Part shown: positions 1-6,033 of the stretch, piece after piece | Numbering within the stretch: the first letter of the stretch is position 1 | Layout: the number at the start of each line of letters is the position of its first letter | Assembly: GCA_947450405.1 (NCBI GenBank) | Contig: CANFVI010000047.1 | Span: 1-10,761 of the forward strand | DNA length: 10,761 nucleotides | Direction: 5' to 3' | From: Flavobacteriales bacterium | Lineage (GTDB): Bacteria > Bacteroidota > Bacteroidia > NS11-12g > UBA955 | Notes under the pieces: model-generated | Database searches by the model: none | Told to the model about the DNA's origin: nothing | The model's input: only the letters and a program-made list of their open reading frames with translations | Position numbers and translations under genes: made by a program

Positions 1-189
1 GCGCAAGCTCTCTTCAATACCCGCCGTCATAGTCATTTCACTCATTGAACAACTGCTGCAAGCGCCAGTAAGACGCAGAATAACATCATTATTGCTTTGA
101 ACTTCTACCAACTCAACATCACCACCATCAGCTTGTAAATAAGGACGAATGGTATCTAAAACGGATTCTATTTTAAGTGTTAATGGCAT
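1..189 (-). CDS. NifU C-terminal-domain (NFU) iron-sulfur scaffold protein, partial
   Basis: Reading the minus strand from the ATG at 189-187 gives 63 codons, open to the window edge, so the C-terminus is missing. The visible protein has the usual NFU layout: an N-terminal helix, then RPYLQADGGDVELV (residues 15-28), then GACSSCS (42-48), whose CxxC (Cys44, Cys47) binds a cluster at the dimer interface in characterised family members. NFU proteins receive or carry [4Fe-4S]/[2Fe-2S] clusters to apo-proteins in the cytosol. Single-domain versions are usually about 80-100 residues, so roughly 20-40 are lost beyond the edge. The gene follows an Mrp-type ATPase on the same strand with a 38-nt gap that holds a strong promoter, so it can be expressed separately. 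Family assignment is firm; the exact partner proteins are unknown. Confidence 0.93.
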   Translation of the reverse strand, partial: MPLTLKIESVLDTIRPYLQADGGDVELVEVQSNNDVILRLTGACSSCSMSEMTMTAGIEESLR

Positions 190-194
190 TATTA

Positions 195-226
195 CAAAGA
201 TAGTTATTTTTCAATGGATTGACAAA
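195..226 (-). promoter_or_regulatory. Bacteroidota sigma-A promoter for the NFU gene
   Basis: On the minus strand a TTTG (226-223) is followed after 20 nt by TATCTTTG (202-195), an exact match to TTTG-N20-TAnnTTTG. The -7 element ends 5 nt before the ATG at 189, so transcription should start at or next to the first base of the gene. The promoter sits between the mrp stop codon (230-228) and the NFU start. Confidence 0.75.
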
Positions 227-227
227 T

Positions 228-1277
228 TCACTTGGCAATCATCATGCTCACATTTCTTGCAATTTCCTGAGAAACTGCAATATAAGGCAACATGTTTTCA
301 TGGGTAAAATCCCATTTCCCTGAATCGGCATTTGCGCCAATAGAAGGATTTAATGGCAATTCTCCTAAGAAAGGCAAATTGTATTCCTCAGATAGTTTAT
401 GTCCCCCACCATTTCCAAAAACATAATATTTTTTATCTGGCGCATCTTCGGGAATGAAGTAGCTCATATTTTCCACAACACCTATAATTGGTTTTGCAAT
501 GGCATCTAAAGAAAACATATCAATTGCCCTGCGGGCATCGGTCAATGCCATTTCCTGTGGCGTTGTAACAACAACCACCCCAGTTAACGGAGCTTGCTGC
601 GCCAATGTAATTTGTACATCGCCAGTTCCGGGAGGCAAATCAACAATCAAATAATCCAATTCACCCCATTCAACATCGTGAATAAACTGTCTAAAAGCAC
701 TCGAAATCATTGGTCCACGCCAAACAACCGCTTGCCCTGGTGCTGTCATAAATCCAATACTCAATAATTTCAAACCATGCGATTCAACAGGAATCATGCG
801 CTGCTTACCGTCCACTTCTATCATTTCGGGGGACTGATGAACGTTGAATAATGTAGGAAGGCTCGGACCGTAAATATCAGCGTCTAGTAATCCTACTTTC
901 GCTCCCAAATGAGACAAACTCAGCGCCAAAGTAGCAGACAAAGTACTTTTACCAACACCACCTTTTCCAGAAGCAACCGCAATTACATGCTTCACTCCTG
1001 GCAAAACATTGTTGGGGCGGGCGTTTTGTTGAACACGGCTATCAACCCTTATATTTACCTCCGCATCTTTATCAACCATATATTTTATGGCTGTTTTACA
1101 AGCATTCACCAACATGTCTTTCATCGGACATGCAGGAGTTGTTAAAATCAAATCAAAAGAGACAATTTTATCATTGATATCTATCTTCTCAATCATTCCC
1201 AATGTAACTAAATCCTTTTTCAAATCAGGATCTTCTACATTGCCCAATGCTTTTAAAACATTCTCTTTGTTCAGCAT
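228..1277 (-). CDS. Mrp/ApbC/NBP35-family P-loop ATPase, iron-sulfur cluster carrier
   Basis: A 349-residue cytosolic protein of normal family length. Residues 1-85 form a MIP18/DUF59-like domain containing TPACPMKDMLVNAC (Cys50, Cys60). Residues about 95-349 are the ParA/MinD-type ATPase: deviant Walker A SGKGGVGKS (103-111), LLDADIYGPS (130-139), switch II IVDLPPGTGD (211-220) and VENMSYF (268-274). Characterised Mrp/ApbC proteins bind and transfer Fe-S clusters. The CxxC that enterobacterial ApbC carries after the ENMSYF motif is absent here; the only cysteines are the two in the N-terminal domain. The gene lies 6 nt downstream of a small membrane-protein gene and just upstream of an NFU scaffold gene, which supports an Fe-S role. 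The symbol mrp or apbC would be reasonable for the family, but the altered cysteine pattern makes strict equivalence uncertain. Confidence 0.93.
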   Translation of the reverse strand: MLNKENVLKALGNVEDPDLKKDLVTLGMIEKIDINDKIVSFDLILTTPACPMKDMLVNACKTAIKYMVDKDAEVNIRVDSRVQQNARPNNVLPGVKHVIAVASGKGGVGKSTLSATLALSLSHLGAKVGLLDADIYGPSLPTLFNVHQSPEMIEVDGKQRMIPVESHGLKLLSIGFMTAPGQAVVWRGPMISSAFRQFIHDVEWGELDYLIVDLPPGTGDVQITLAQQAPLTGVVVVTTPQEMALTDARRAIDMFSLDAIAKPIIGVVENMSYFIPEDAPDKKYYVFGNGGGHKLSEEYNLPFLGELPLNPSIGANADSGKWDFTHENMLPYIAVSQEIARNVSMMIAK

Positions 1278-1283
1278 TTATTG

Positions 1284-1571
1284 TTAATTTTTACGTTTGA
1301 AAATTCTAGAAAAGAATCTTTTTTCAAAGTTCCAAAAATATTTACCTTGACCTAACAAAAAGCCGTAAACCAATAAGATGATATTATAAAACGGCAAAAT
1401 TAGAATGTAATAAATAAAATCGATATACCATTCATCGCCGAGGTATGGTTTTACAAACTTTTTGAGATAAACAACGGTTGTTCCGGTTAAACAAAAAACC
1501 AATAAAATCAAAACTACTTTTCCAATAGAATCTACCTTCCAGCGATTCTGAAGCGAGCGTAAAAAATTCAC
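1284..1571 (-). CDS. Small two-helix membrane protein, DUF6787-like
   Basis: A 95-residue protein. It opens with a short basic/aromatic segment (LQNRWKVDS, 7-15), then a hydrophobic helix at about 17-36, a short loop with KPYLGDEWYID (41-51), and a second hydrophobic helix at about 50-72. It ends in a basic cytosolic tail, GQGKYFWNFEKRFFSRIFKR (74-93). The architecture (RWKV start, two helices, GQ-x-x-FFW-F-basic tail) resembles the small Bacteroidota family I know as DUF6787; this is from memory. No biochemical role is known to me. The only possible in-frame start is the GTG at 1571-1569, since the frame has no internal Met, and a -7-like element lies exactly 4 nt upstream. The mrp gene starts 6 nt after its stop, suggesting one transcript. 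Confidence 0.75.
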   Translation of the reverse strand: MNFLRSLQNRWKVDSIGKVVLILLVFCLTGTTVVYLKKFVKPYLGDEWYIDFIYYILILPFYNIILLVYGFLLGQGKYFWNFEKRFFSRIFKRKN

Positions 1572-1575
1572 ATTG

Positions 1576-1583
1576 CGAAATTA
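1576..1583 (-). promoter_or_regulatory. Probable -7 element for the small membrane protein / mrp transcript
   Basis: On the minus strand TAATTTCG matches five of the six fixed bases of TAnnTTTG and ends 4 nt before the GTG start at 1571. A TTTA (1606-1603) lies 19 nt upstream in the -33 position. The 79-nt gap at 1572-1650 is shared with the divergent methyltransferase gene. Moderate support only, as one base deviates. Confidence 0.45.
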
Positions 1584-1650
1584 GTATTAAAAAGCGTGGG
1601 AATAAAGAAATTAGGTGGGAAATCGAATTTATTTTACGAGTTTTGCCCCA

Positions 1651-2361
1651 ATGCAAAAAACAAGTTGTGAAATAGTATTATTGCCTTTACCAATTGGCGA
1701 AAAAAGTTGGGAACAAATGGATACAGCCTATTTTCGTCATGAATTATCAACAATTACATGCTGGGTTGCAGAAAATGCAAGAACATTACGTCGATTTATC
1801 AGTAGTTTACAAATGGGAATTAACATTCCTAATTTGGACATTTTAGAATTAACGAGAGATACCAAGCAACAAGATATAGAAGCCTTTTTAAATGCAAATT
1901 TAAATCAAAGCAAAATTGGTGTTTGCAGTGAAGCGGGTATGCCCTGTATTGCCGATCCAGGAAACAGAATTGTTGAATGGGCACACAAACGCAAATTAAC
2001 AGTTTCTCCCCTAATTGGACCGAGTAGTTTACTTTTAACATTGGCAGGTAGCGGACTTAATGGTCAATCATTTACCTTTCATGGTTATGCACCTTTAAAA
2101 GATGATGAATTGAAAAACTGGTCGAAAACTTTAGGGCAAAATGAAAAAAGAACACCTTCGCATATATTTATTGAAACGCCATATAGAACAGATAGACTGG
2201 TTCAATGGTTTATTAAAAATATCCCTCAAGATTATAAACTCTGCATTGGATACGATTTACACGGTGAAAACCAAACAATTGTTACAAAAACAATATCCGA
2301 TTGGAGAAATAGTGTACCAGAAATTGGCAAATTGCCTTGTGTGTTCATAATTGGTAAATAA
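1651..2361 (+). CDS. RsmI-like SAM-dependent methyltransferase (tetrapyrrole methylase fold), divergent Bacteroidota type
   Basis: A 236-residue protein from the ATG at 1651. It has the tetrapyrrole-methylase (TP-methylase) core of RsmI, the enzyme that 2'-O-methylates C1402 of 16S rRNA using S-adenosylmethionine. Matching segments are VCSEAGMPCIADPG (91-104), LIGPSS (121-126), GLNGQSFTFHGY (135-146) and HIFIETPYR (171-179). The N-terminal part differs from classical RsmI: LLPLPIGEKSW (10-20) replaces the TPIGNLxD loop, and VAENARTLRRF (39-49) stands where RsmI has AEDTR. This is a recognisable Bacteroidota family about 50 residues shorter than E. coli RsmI, lacking its C-terminal extension. 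Target RNA is therefore inferred, not shown. The open frame extends to a GTG at 1615, but the added residues are not family-like, so I prefer 1651. It is transcribed divergently from the small membrane protein. Confidence 0.88.
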   Translation: MQKTSCEIVLLPLPIGEKSWEQMDTAYFRHELSTITCWVAENARTLRRFISSLQMGINIPNLDILELTRDTKQQDIEAFLNANLNQSKIGVCSEAGMPCIADPGNRIVEWAHKRKLTVSPLIGPSSLLLTLAGSGLNGQSFTFHGYAPLKDDELKNWSKTLGQNEKRTPSHIFIETPYRTDRLVQWFIKNIPQDYKLCIGYDLHGENQTIVTKTISDWRNSVPEIGKLPCVFIIGK

Positions 2362-2364
2362 GCT

Positions 2365-2396
2365 TTTTCATTTATTGCCGAAAACAAATAAATTTG
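2365..2396 (+). promoter_or_regulatory. Sigma-A-type promoter for the alpha-oxoamine synthase gene
   Basis: TAAATTTG at 2389-2396 is an exact TAnnTTTG -7 element. A TTTT at 2365-2368 lies 20 nt upstream in the -33 position (three of four bases of TTTG). The predicted start, about 5 nt downstream, gives a leader of about 30 nt before the ATG at 2431. No Shine-Dalgarno sequence is visible in that leader. Confidence 0.6.
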
Positions 2397-2430
2397 CATT
2401 GTATTAATTATTGATTAACGTTTACTTCAG

Positions 2431-3678
2431 ATGAAAGATATTTTCGAAAAACTTTACGACAAAATGGGACCGTTGGGCATGCACGCAGATGATGCGCACG
2501 GTTATTTTACTTTTCCTAAACTTGAGGGACAAATTGGCCCAAGAATGAATTTCAGGGGTGTTGAAAAGTTGAACTGGAGTTTGAATAATTATTTAGGACT
2601 TGCCAATCACCCAGAAGTGATGAAGGCCGATTCAGATGCTGCAACGCAATTTGGTATGGCATACCCAATGGGTGCCAGAATGATGAGCGGCAATAGTAAC
2701 TATCACGAACAATTAGAAAACGACTTAGCGAGCTTTATTGAAAAACCAGATGTTATTCTTTTAAATTTTGGATATCAAGGAGTTGTAAGTGCAATTGATG
2801 CATTGTTAGACCGTCACGATGTGGTGGTTTATGATGCTGAAGCCCATGCCTGTATAATTGATGGACTGAGATTACATCTTGGAAAGAGATTTGTTTACAA
2901 ACACAACAATGTTGAAGATTGCGAAAAACAATTGGTTAGAGCAACAAAATTGGCTGAAGAAACAGGTGGTGGTGTAATGGTTATTACAGAAGGTGTTTTC
3001 GGAATGAGCGGTTCTCAAGGTAAATTGAAAGAAATAGTTGCTCTTAAAGAAAAATTCAACTTCCGTTTGTTTGTTGATGATGCCCATGGCTTTGGCACAA
3101 TGGGTAAAACTGGAGCGGGAACTGGCGAAGAGCAAGGTTGCCAAGATGGAATTGATATTTACTTCTCAACTTTTGCAAAATCAATGGCAGGAATTGGTGC
3201 ATTTATTGGATCTGAACCGAATGTAATCAAGTTCTTACGTTATAACATGCGTTCTCAAATTTATGCAAAAGCATTGCCTATGCCTATGGTTGTTGGTTCA
3301 ATCAAACGTTTAGAAATGATTCGCACACAGCCTGAGCACAAAGACAATCTTTGGAAAATTGTTCATGCATTGCAAGGTGGTTTAAAAGAAGCTGGCTTTA
3401 ACATTGGAATTACAACTACACCTGTTACTCCTGTTTTGTTAAACGGAACAATTCCTGAGGCTACTCATATGACATACGATTTAAGAGAAAACTACAATAT
3501 TTTCTGTAGCATTGTAGTTTATCCAGTTGTACCGAAAGGTGTCATCATGCTTCGTTTGATACCAACTGCTGTTCATACGTTAGAAGATGTAGAAATCACA
3601 ATTAACGCATTTAAATCTGTGAAAAGCAAATTGGATTCTGGCGATTATCGCAAAGAAACACTGGCATCGGTTTCGTAA
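2431..3678 (+). CDS. PLP-dependent alpha-oxoamine synthase (serine palmitoyltransferase / KBL-like)
   Basis: A 415-residue, fold-type I PLP enzyme of the alpha-oxoamine synthase family, which condenses an amino acid with an acyl thioester and releases CO2. Visible residues: stacking His139 in DAEAHACIIDG (135-145), EGVFGMSG (187-194), VDDAHGFGTMG (215-225) with Asp216 for the pyridine nitrogen and His219, and the Schiff-base Lys250 in STFAKSMAGIG (246-256). RLIPTAVHT (375-383) contains the carboxylate-binding Arg375. The N-terminal region (DIFEKLYDKMGPLG, 3-16) and length match a conserved Bacteroidota subgroup usually labelled aminotransferase class I/II, distinct from the shorter (roughly 400-residue) Bacteroides SPT as I recall it. 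Candidate substrates are serine plus long-chain acyl-CoA/ACP (sphingolipids), cysteate plus acyl thioester (capnine sulfonolipids), or glycine plus acetyl-CoA; the sequence alone does not decide. It has its own promoter, and a helix-hairpin-helix gene follows 9 nt later. Confidence 0.9.
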   Translation: MKDIFEKLYDKMGPLGMHADDAHGYFTFPKLEGQIGPRMNFRGVEKLNWSLNNYLGLANHPEVMKADSDAATQFGMAYPMGARMMSGNSNYHEQLENDLASFIEKPDVILLNFGYQGVVSAIDALLDRHDVVVYDAEAHACIIDGLRLHLGKRFVYKHNNVEDCEKQLVRATKLAEETGGGVMVITEGVFGMSGSQGKLKEIVALKEKFNFRLFVDDAHGFGTMGKTGAGTGEEQGCQDGIDIYFSTFAKSMAGIGAFIGSEPNVIKFLRYNMRSQIYAKALPMPMVVGSIKRLEMIRTQPEHKDNLWKIVHALQGGLKEAGFNIGITTTPVTPVLLNGTIPEATHMTYDLRENYNIFCSIVVYPVVPKGVIMLRLIPTAVHTLEDVEITINAFKSVKSKLDSGDYRKETLASVS

Positions 3679-3687
3679 TTTTACGGA

Positions 3688-4449
3688 ATGGTTCACCATT
3701 CCCAACGCATTTCCTTTTTTCGCAAACCTGCATTCTTAGGAACATCCCTATTTGGGGGCTTCGTTTTTCTAATTTTTCAAATTAATTATTGGCAAACAGT
3801 TTATGCCAAAGATATTTTTATTGATGTAAAACAAGATTCCCTTCTTTTTGTGAGGTCAAAAAATCACACCTACTCAAATTACAAAAGAAAAGACTTCAGT
3901 ATTTTTCCAAGTGTTGCATTGAAAATACTGAAAGCCATTCACCATAACCCTAACATAGGTTCATTAAGTGAACTTTGTGCAAAAACCAGTTTAGACAGTG
4001 CCATCATTTTACAAACCTTAAATGAAGCAGCTAAAAAAGCAAAAGTTAAAAAATATAACATTGATTTGAATAGGGCCGACAGTGTGGAGCTTGAGTCACT
4101 GCCAGGCATTGGTGGCAAAACTGCCCGAAGAATCATACGATACCGCGATCGACTTGGTGGCTATATCAATAAATTCCAATTGCTAGAAATAAAATACTTT
4201 GATAGTTCAATTTTGTTAAACAACAACATTGAATTTATCATTGACTCAACAGCTATGAATAAAATGGATATCAACCACTGTGAAATAGCCACTTTATACA
4301 AACATCCATATATTGGAAAAGAATTGGCTAAAATAATTTGGGCCTACAAGAATGCGCATTTCCCATTAACTATTAACAAGTTCAATGAGATTTTAGGAAT
4401 TTCGAGAGAAACATGTATAAAACTGAAACCTTATTTAATTTTCCGTTAA
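3688..4449 (+). CDS. Membrane-anchored helix-hairpin-helix (ComEA-like) protein
   Basis: A 253-residue protein. A basic N-terminus (RKPAF, 12-16) precedes one hydrophobic segment at about 17-32, probably a membrane anchor with the rest outside the cytosol. Residues about 42-122 are a linker I do not recognise. A canonical helix-hairpin-helix follows: IDLNRADSVELESLPGIGGK (125-144) then TARRIIRYRDRLGGY, the pattern of ComEA-type DNA-binding domains. A second, diverged copy is MDINHCEIATLYKHPYIGKE (193-212), where LPGIG has become HPYIG; a third half-motif may lie at 230-250 (FNEILGISRETCIKLKPYL). ComEA proteins bind incoming DNA at the cell surface, but this broader family is widespread in Bacteroidota and its role is not established. 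The start is 9 nt after the upstream stop, so co-transcription is likely. No other competence genes are visible. Confidence 0.85.
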   Translation: MVHHSQRISFFRKPAFLGTSLFGGFVFLIFQINYWQTVYAKDIFIDVKQDSLLFVRSKNHTYSNYKRKDFSIFPSVALKILKAIHHNPNIGSLSELCAKTSLDSAIILQTLNEAAKKAKVKKYNIDLNRADSVELESLPGIGGKTARRIIRYRDRLGGYINKFQLLEIKYFDSSILLNNNIEFIIDSTAMNKMDINHCEIATLYKHPYIGKELAKIIWAYKNAHFPLTINKFNEILGISRETCIKLKPYLIFR

Positions 4450-4505
4450 TCATTTATTCTCAAATTATTTTTTGTAATTGGTAGTTTCACTGCAAAAAAT
4501 ATCGT

Positions 4506-4513
4506 TAATTTTG
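4506..4513 (+). promoter_or_regulatory. -7 promoter element for the acyl-CoA dehydrogenase gene
   Basis: TAATTTTG is an exact TAnnTTTG. It ends 11 nt before the ATG at 4525, predicting a very short leader of about 5-7 nt. No good TTTG is found at the usual 19-21 nt upstream, so the -33 element is weak. The region 4450-4505 shows no terminator hairpin. Confidence 0.55.
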
Positions 4514-4524
4514 TAGGGCAAATT

Positions 4525-5667
4525 ATGAATTTCCAAGAAAACGAAAGTGTGCAAATGGTGCGTCAAATGGTGCGCGATTTTGCGGAGAGAAATGTTAGAC
4601 CCCATGTAATGGAATGGGATGAATCACAAACATTCCCAGTCCATGTTTTTAAAGAACTTGGAAAACTTGGATTAATGGGTGTTTTGGTACCTGAAGAATA
4701 TAACGGTTCTGGATTTGGATATTTAGAATATTATGCGGCCATTGATGAATTATCAAAAGTTTGCGGAAGTATTGGATTAAGTATGGCAGCACACAATAGT
4801 TTGTGCACCGGTCATATTTTGCAATTTGCAAATGCCGACCAAAAGAAAAGATGGCTACCAAAATTGGCTACTGCCGAATGGATTGGAGCTTGGGGATTAA
4901 CCGAAGCGAATACTGGTTCAGATGCATTGCGTATGAAATGCGTTGCAAAGAAAGAAGGCAATGAGTGGGTATTAAATGGTTCTAAGAATTGGATTACCCA
5001 TGGCATTACCGGCGATATTGCCGTTGTATTGGCCAGAACTGGCGAACTTTTAGACTCACATGGAATTACTGCTTTCGTTGTTGAAAGAGGAACACCGGGC
5101 TTTAAAGGTGGCAAAAAAGAAAATAAATTAGGAATGCGCGCTTCCGAAACTGCCGAAATGATATTTGAAGATTGCCGAATTCCAGAAGAAAATGTTTTGG
5201 GAAATGTAGGTGATGGATTTATCCAGGCGATGAAAGTTTTGGACGGCGGTAGAATATCTATTGCTGCCTTGAGTTTGGGCATTGCAAAAGGAGCATACGA
5301 AGCTGCTGTAAAATATTCAAAAGAACGCGAACAATTTGGCCAACCAATTTCTCAATTCCAAGCAATTGGATTCAAACTTGCGGATATGGCAACTCAAATT
5401 GAAGCTGCTGAATTACTCATTCAAGAAAGTGCTCATTTGAAAAACCATGGCAAAAGCGTAACCAAAGTAAGCGCAATGGCAAAATATTACGCCAGTGAAG
5501 TTTGCGTTCGAGTTGCCAATGAAGCTGTCCAAATTTTTGGAGGCTACGGTTATACGAAAGATTTCCCTGTAGAAAAATTCTATCGAGACTGCAAGTTGTG
5601 CACCATTGGCGAAGGCACAAGCGAAATTCAAAAACTCGTGATTTCAAGACAAATTTTAAAAGATTAA
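4525..5667 (+). CDS. Acyl-CoA dehydrogenase (short/medium-chain, butyryl-CoA dehydrogenase-like)
   Basis: A 380-residue cytosolic flavoenzyme of typical family length. It oxidises acyl-CoA to the trans-2-enoyl-CoA using FAD and passes electrons to an electron-transfer flavoprotein. The three classical parts are present: N-terminal helices (1-120), a beta domain starting with GAWGLTEANTGSD (121-133, first family signature), and the C-terminal helical domain. The second signature covers about 336-357 (QIFGGYGYTKDFPVEKFYRD). The catalytic base is Glu363 in TIGEGTSEIQ (360-369), the position used by short-chain and bacterial butyryl-CoA dehydrogenases rather than isovaleryl-type enzymes. REQFGQPISQFQ (268-279) contributes to FAD binding at the dimer interface. 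Chain-length preference cannot be read from the sequence. It appears monocistronic with its own -7 element; no other beta-oxidation gene is adjacent. Confidence 0.96.
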   Translation: MNFQENESVQMVRQMVRDFAERNVRPHVMEWDESQTFPVHVFKELGKLGLMGVLVPEEYNGSGFGYLEYYAAIDELSKVCGSIGLSMAAHNSLCTGHILQFANADQKKRWLPKLATAEWIGAWGLTEANTGSDALRMKCVAKKEGNEWVLNGSKNWITHGITGDIAVVLARTGELLDSHGITAFVVERGTPGFKGGKKENKLGMRASETAEMIFEDCRIPEENVLGNVGDGFIQAMKVLDGGRISIAALSLGIAKGAYEAAVKYSKEREQFGQPISQFQAIGFKLADMATQIEAAELLIQESAHLKNHGKSVTKVSAMAKYYASEVCVRVANEAVQIFGGYGYTKDFPVEKFYRDCKLCTIGEGTSEIQKLVISRQILKD

Positions 5668-5672
5668 TAACA

Positions 5673-5704
5673 TTTGTTTAAAAAAGAGTTTTTTATTATA
5701 TTTG
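5673..5704 (+). promoter_or_regulatory. Strong sigma-A promoter for rpsU
   Basis: TTTG (5673-5676), 20 nt, then TATATTTG (5697-5704): a full match to TTTG-N20-TAnnTTTG, as expected for a highly expressed ribosomal protein gene. Transcription should begin at about 5709, leaving an A-rich leader of about 25 nt before the ATG at 5735. That leader contains no purine-rich AGGAGG-like sequence. Confidence 0.8.
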
Positions 5705-5734
5705 CATCCCTAATAACAAAGAAAAAACAATACC

Positions 5735-5932
5735 ATGCTTGTAATAAACGTAAAAGAAAGCGATTCTCTAGAAAAAGCACTTAAGAAATTCAAAAAGAAA
5801 TTTGAAAAAACTGGCGTAGTTAAAGAATTACGTTCTCGTCAAGCCTTTGAAAAACCTTGCATCACCAAGCGTATGCAAAAGATTCGTGCGGCTTACAAAC
5901 TTAAAATGCAAACACAAGAGGTAGAAGGATAA
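5735..5932 (+). CDS. rpsU: 30S ribosomal protein bS21
   Basis: A 65-residue, strongly basic protein that starts MLVINVKESDSLEKALKKFK, the standard bS21 opening, followed by FEKTGVVKELRSRQAFEKP (23-41) and a basic C-terminal helix. bS21 sits on the small-subunit platform near the 3' end of 16S rRNA. In Flavobacterium ribosomes bS21, with bS18 and bS6, sequesters the anti-Shine-Dalgarno sequence, and a tyrosine at position 54 is, as I recall, part of that pocket; here Tyr54 is present (RAAYK, 51-55). The gene forms its own unit: a near-ideal promoter lies 58 nt upstream of the start codon and a strong intrinsic terminator begins 22 nt after the stop. A downstream recombinase gene follows. There is no Shine-Dalgarno in its leader, unlike the rpsU genes reported from Flavobacteriia. 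Confidence 0.97.
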   Translation: MLVINVKESDSLEKALKKFKKKFEKTGVVKELRSRQAFEKPCITKRMQKIRAAYKLKMQTQEVEG

Positions 5933-5954
5933 TCCTTCCGCTCAAAATATATTC

Positions 5955-5981
5955 AAAGCCGCTTTTTAAGCGGCTTTTTTT
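5955..5981 (+). terminator. Rho-independent terminator of rpsU
   Basis: AAAGCCGCTT (5955-5964) and AAGCGGCTTT (5968-5977) form a perfect 10-bp stem with a TTT loop, and the T run continues to 5981. It ends the rpsU transcript and separates it from the recombinase gene 53 nt further on. The stem is symmetrical, but no opposing gene here would use it on the minus strand. Confidence 0.93.
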
Positions 5982-6021
5982 GTTTGTATAAATTACGCAA
6001 ACGTCTGTCCTTTTATTCCAC

Positions 6022-6029
6022 TATCTTCG
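6022..6029 (+). promoter_or_regulatory. Probable -7 element of the tyrosine recombinase gene
   Basis: TATCTTCG matches five of the six fixed bases of TAnnTTTG. It ends exactly 4 nt before the ATG at 6034, predicting transcription from the start codon itself. No clear TTTG stands 19-21 nt upstream. Because the rpsU terminator lies before it, this gene needs its own promoter, which supports the call. Confidence 0.45.
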
Positions 6030-6033
6030 TACT

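Noticed and set aside
1615..1650. Upstream GTG start extending the RsmI-like protein by 12 residues
   Set aside because: The added residues are not part of the family; the ATG at 1651 places the first beta strand at the usual distance and has a -7-like element just before it.
2362..2430. Riboswitch or attenuator before the alpha-oxoamine synthase gene
   Set aside because: The predicted leader is only about 30 nt, with no stable hairpin, too short for a known riboswitch.
4450..4524. Terminator after the helix-hairpin-helix gene
   Set aside because: T-runs are present but no inverted repeat precedes them.
4812..5282. 156-codon open frame on the minus strand inside the acyl-CoA dehydrogenase gene
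   Set aside because: It is fully antisense to a well-conserved enzyme, has no promoter or family-like motif, and its composition looks like the reverse of the real gene.
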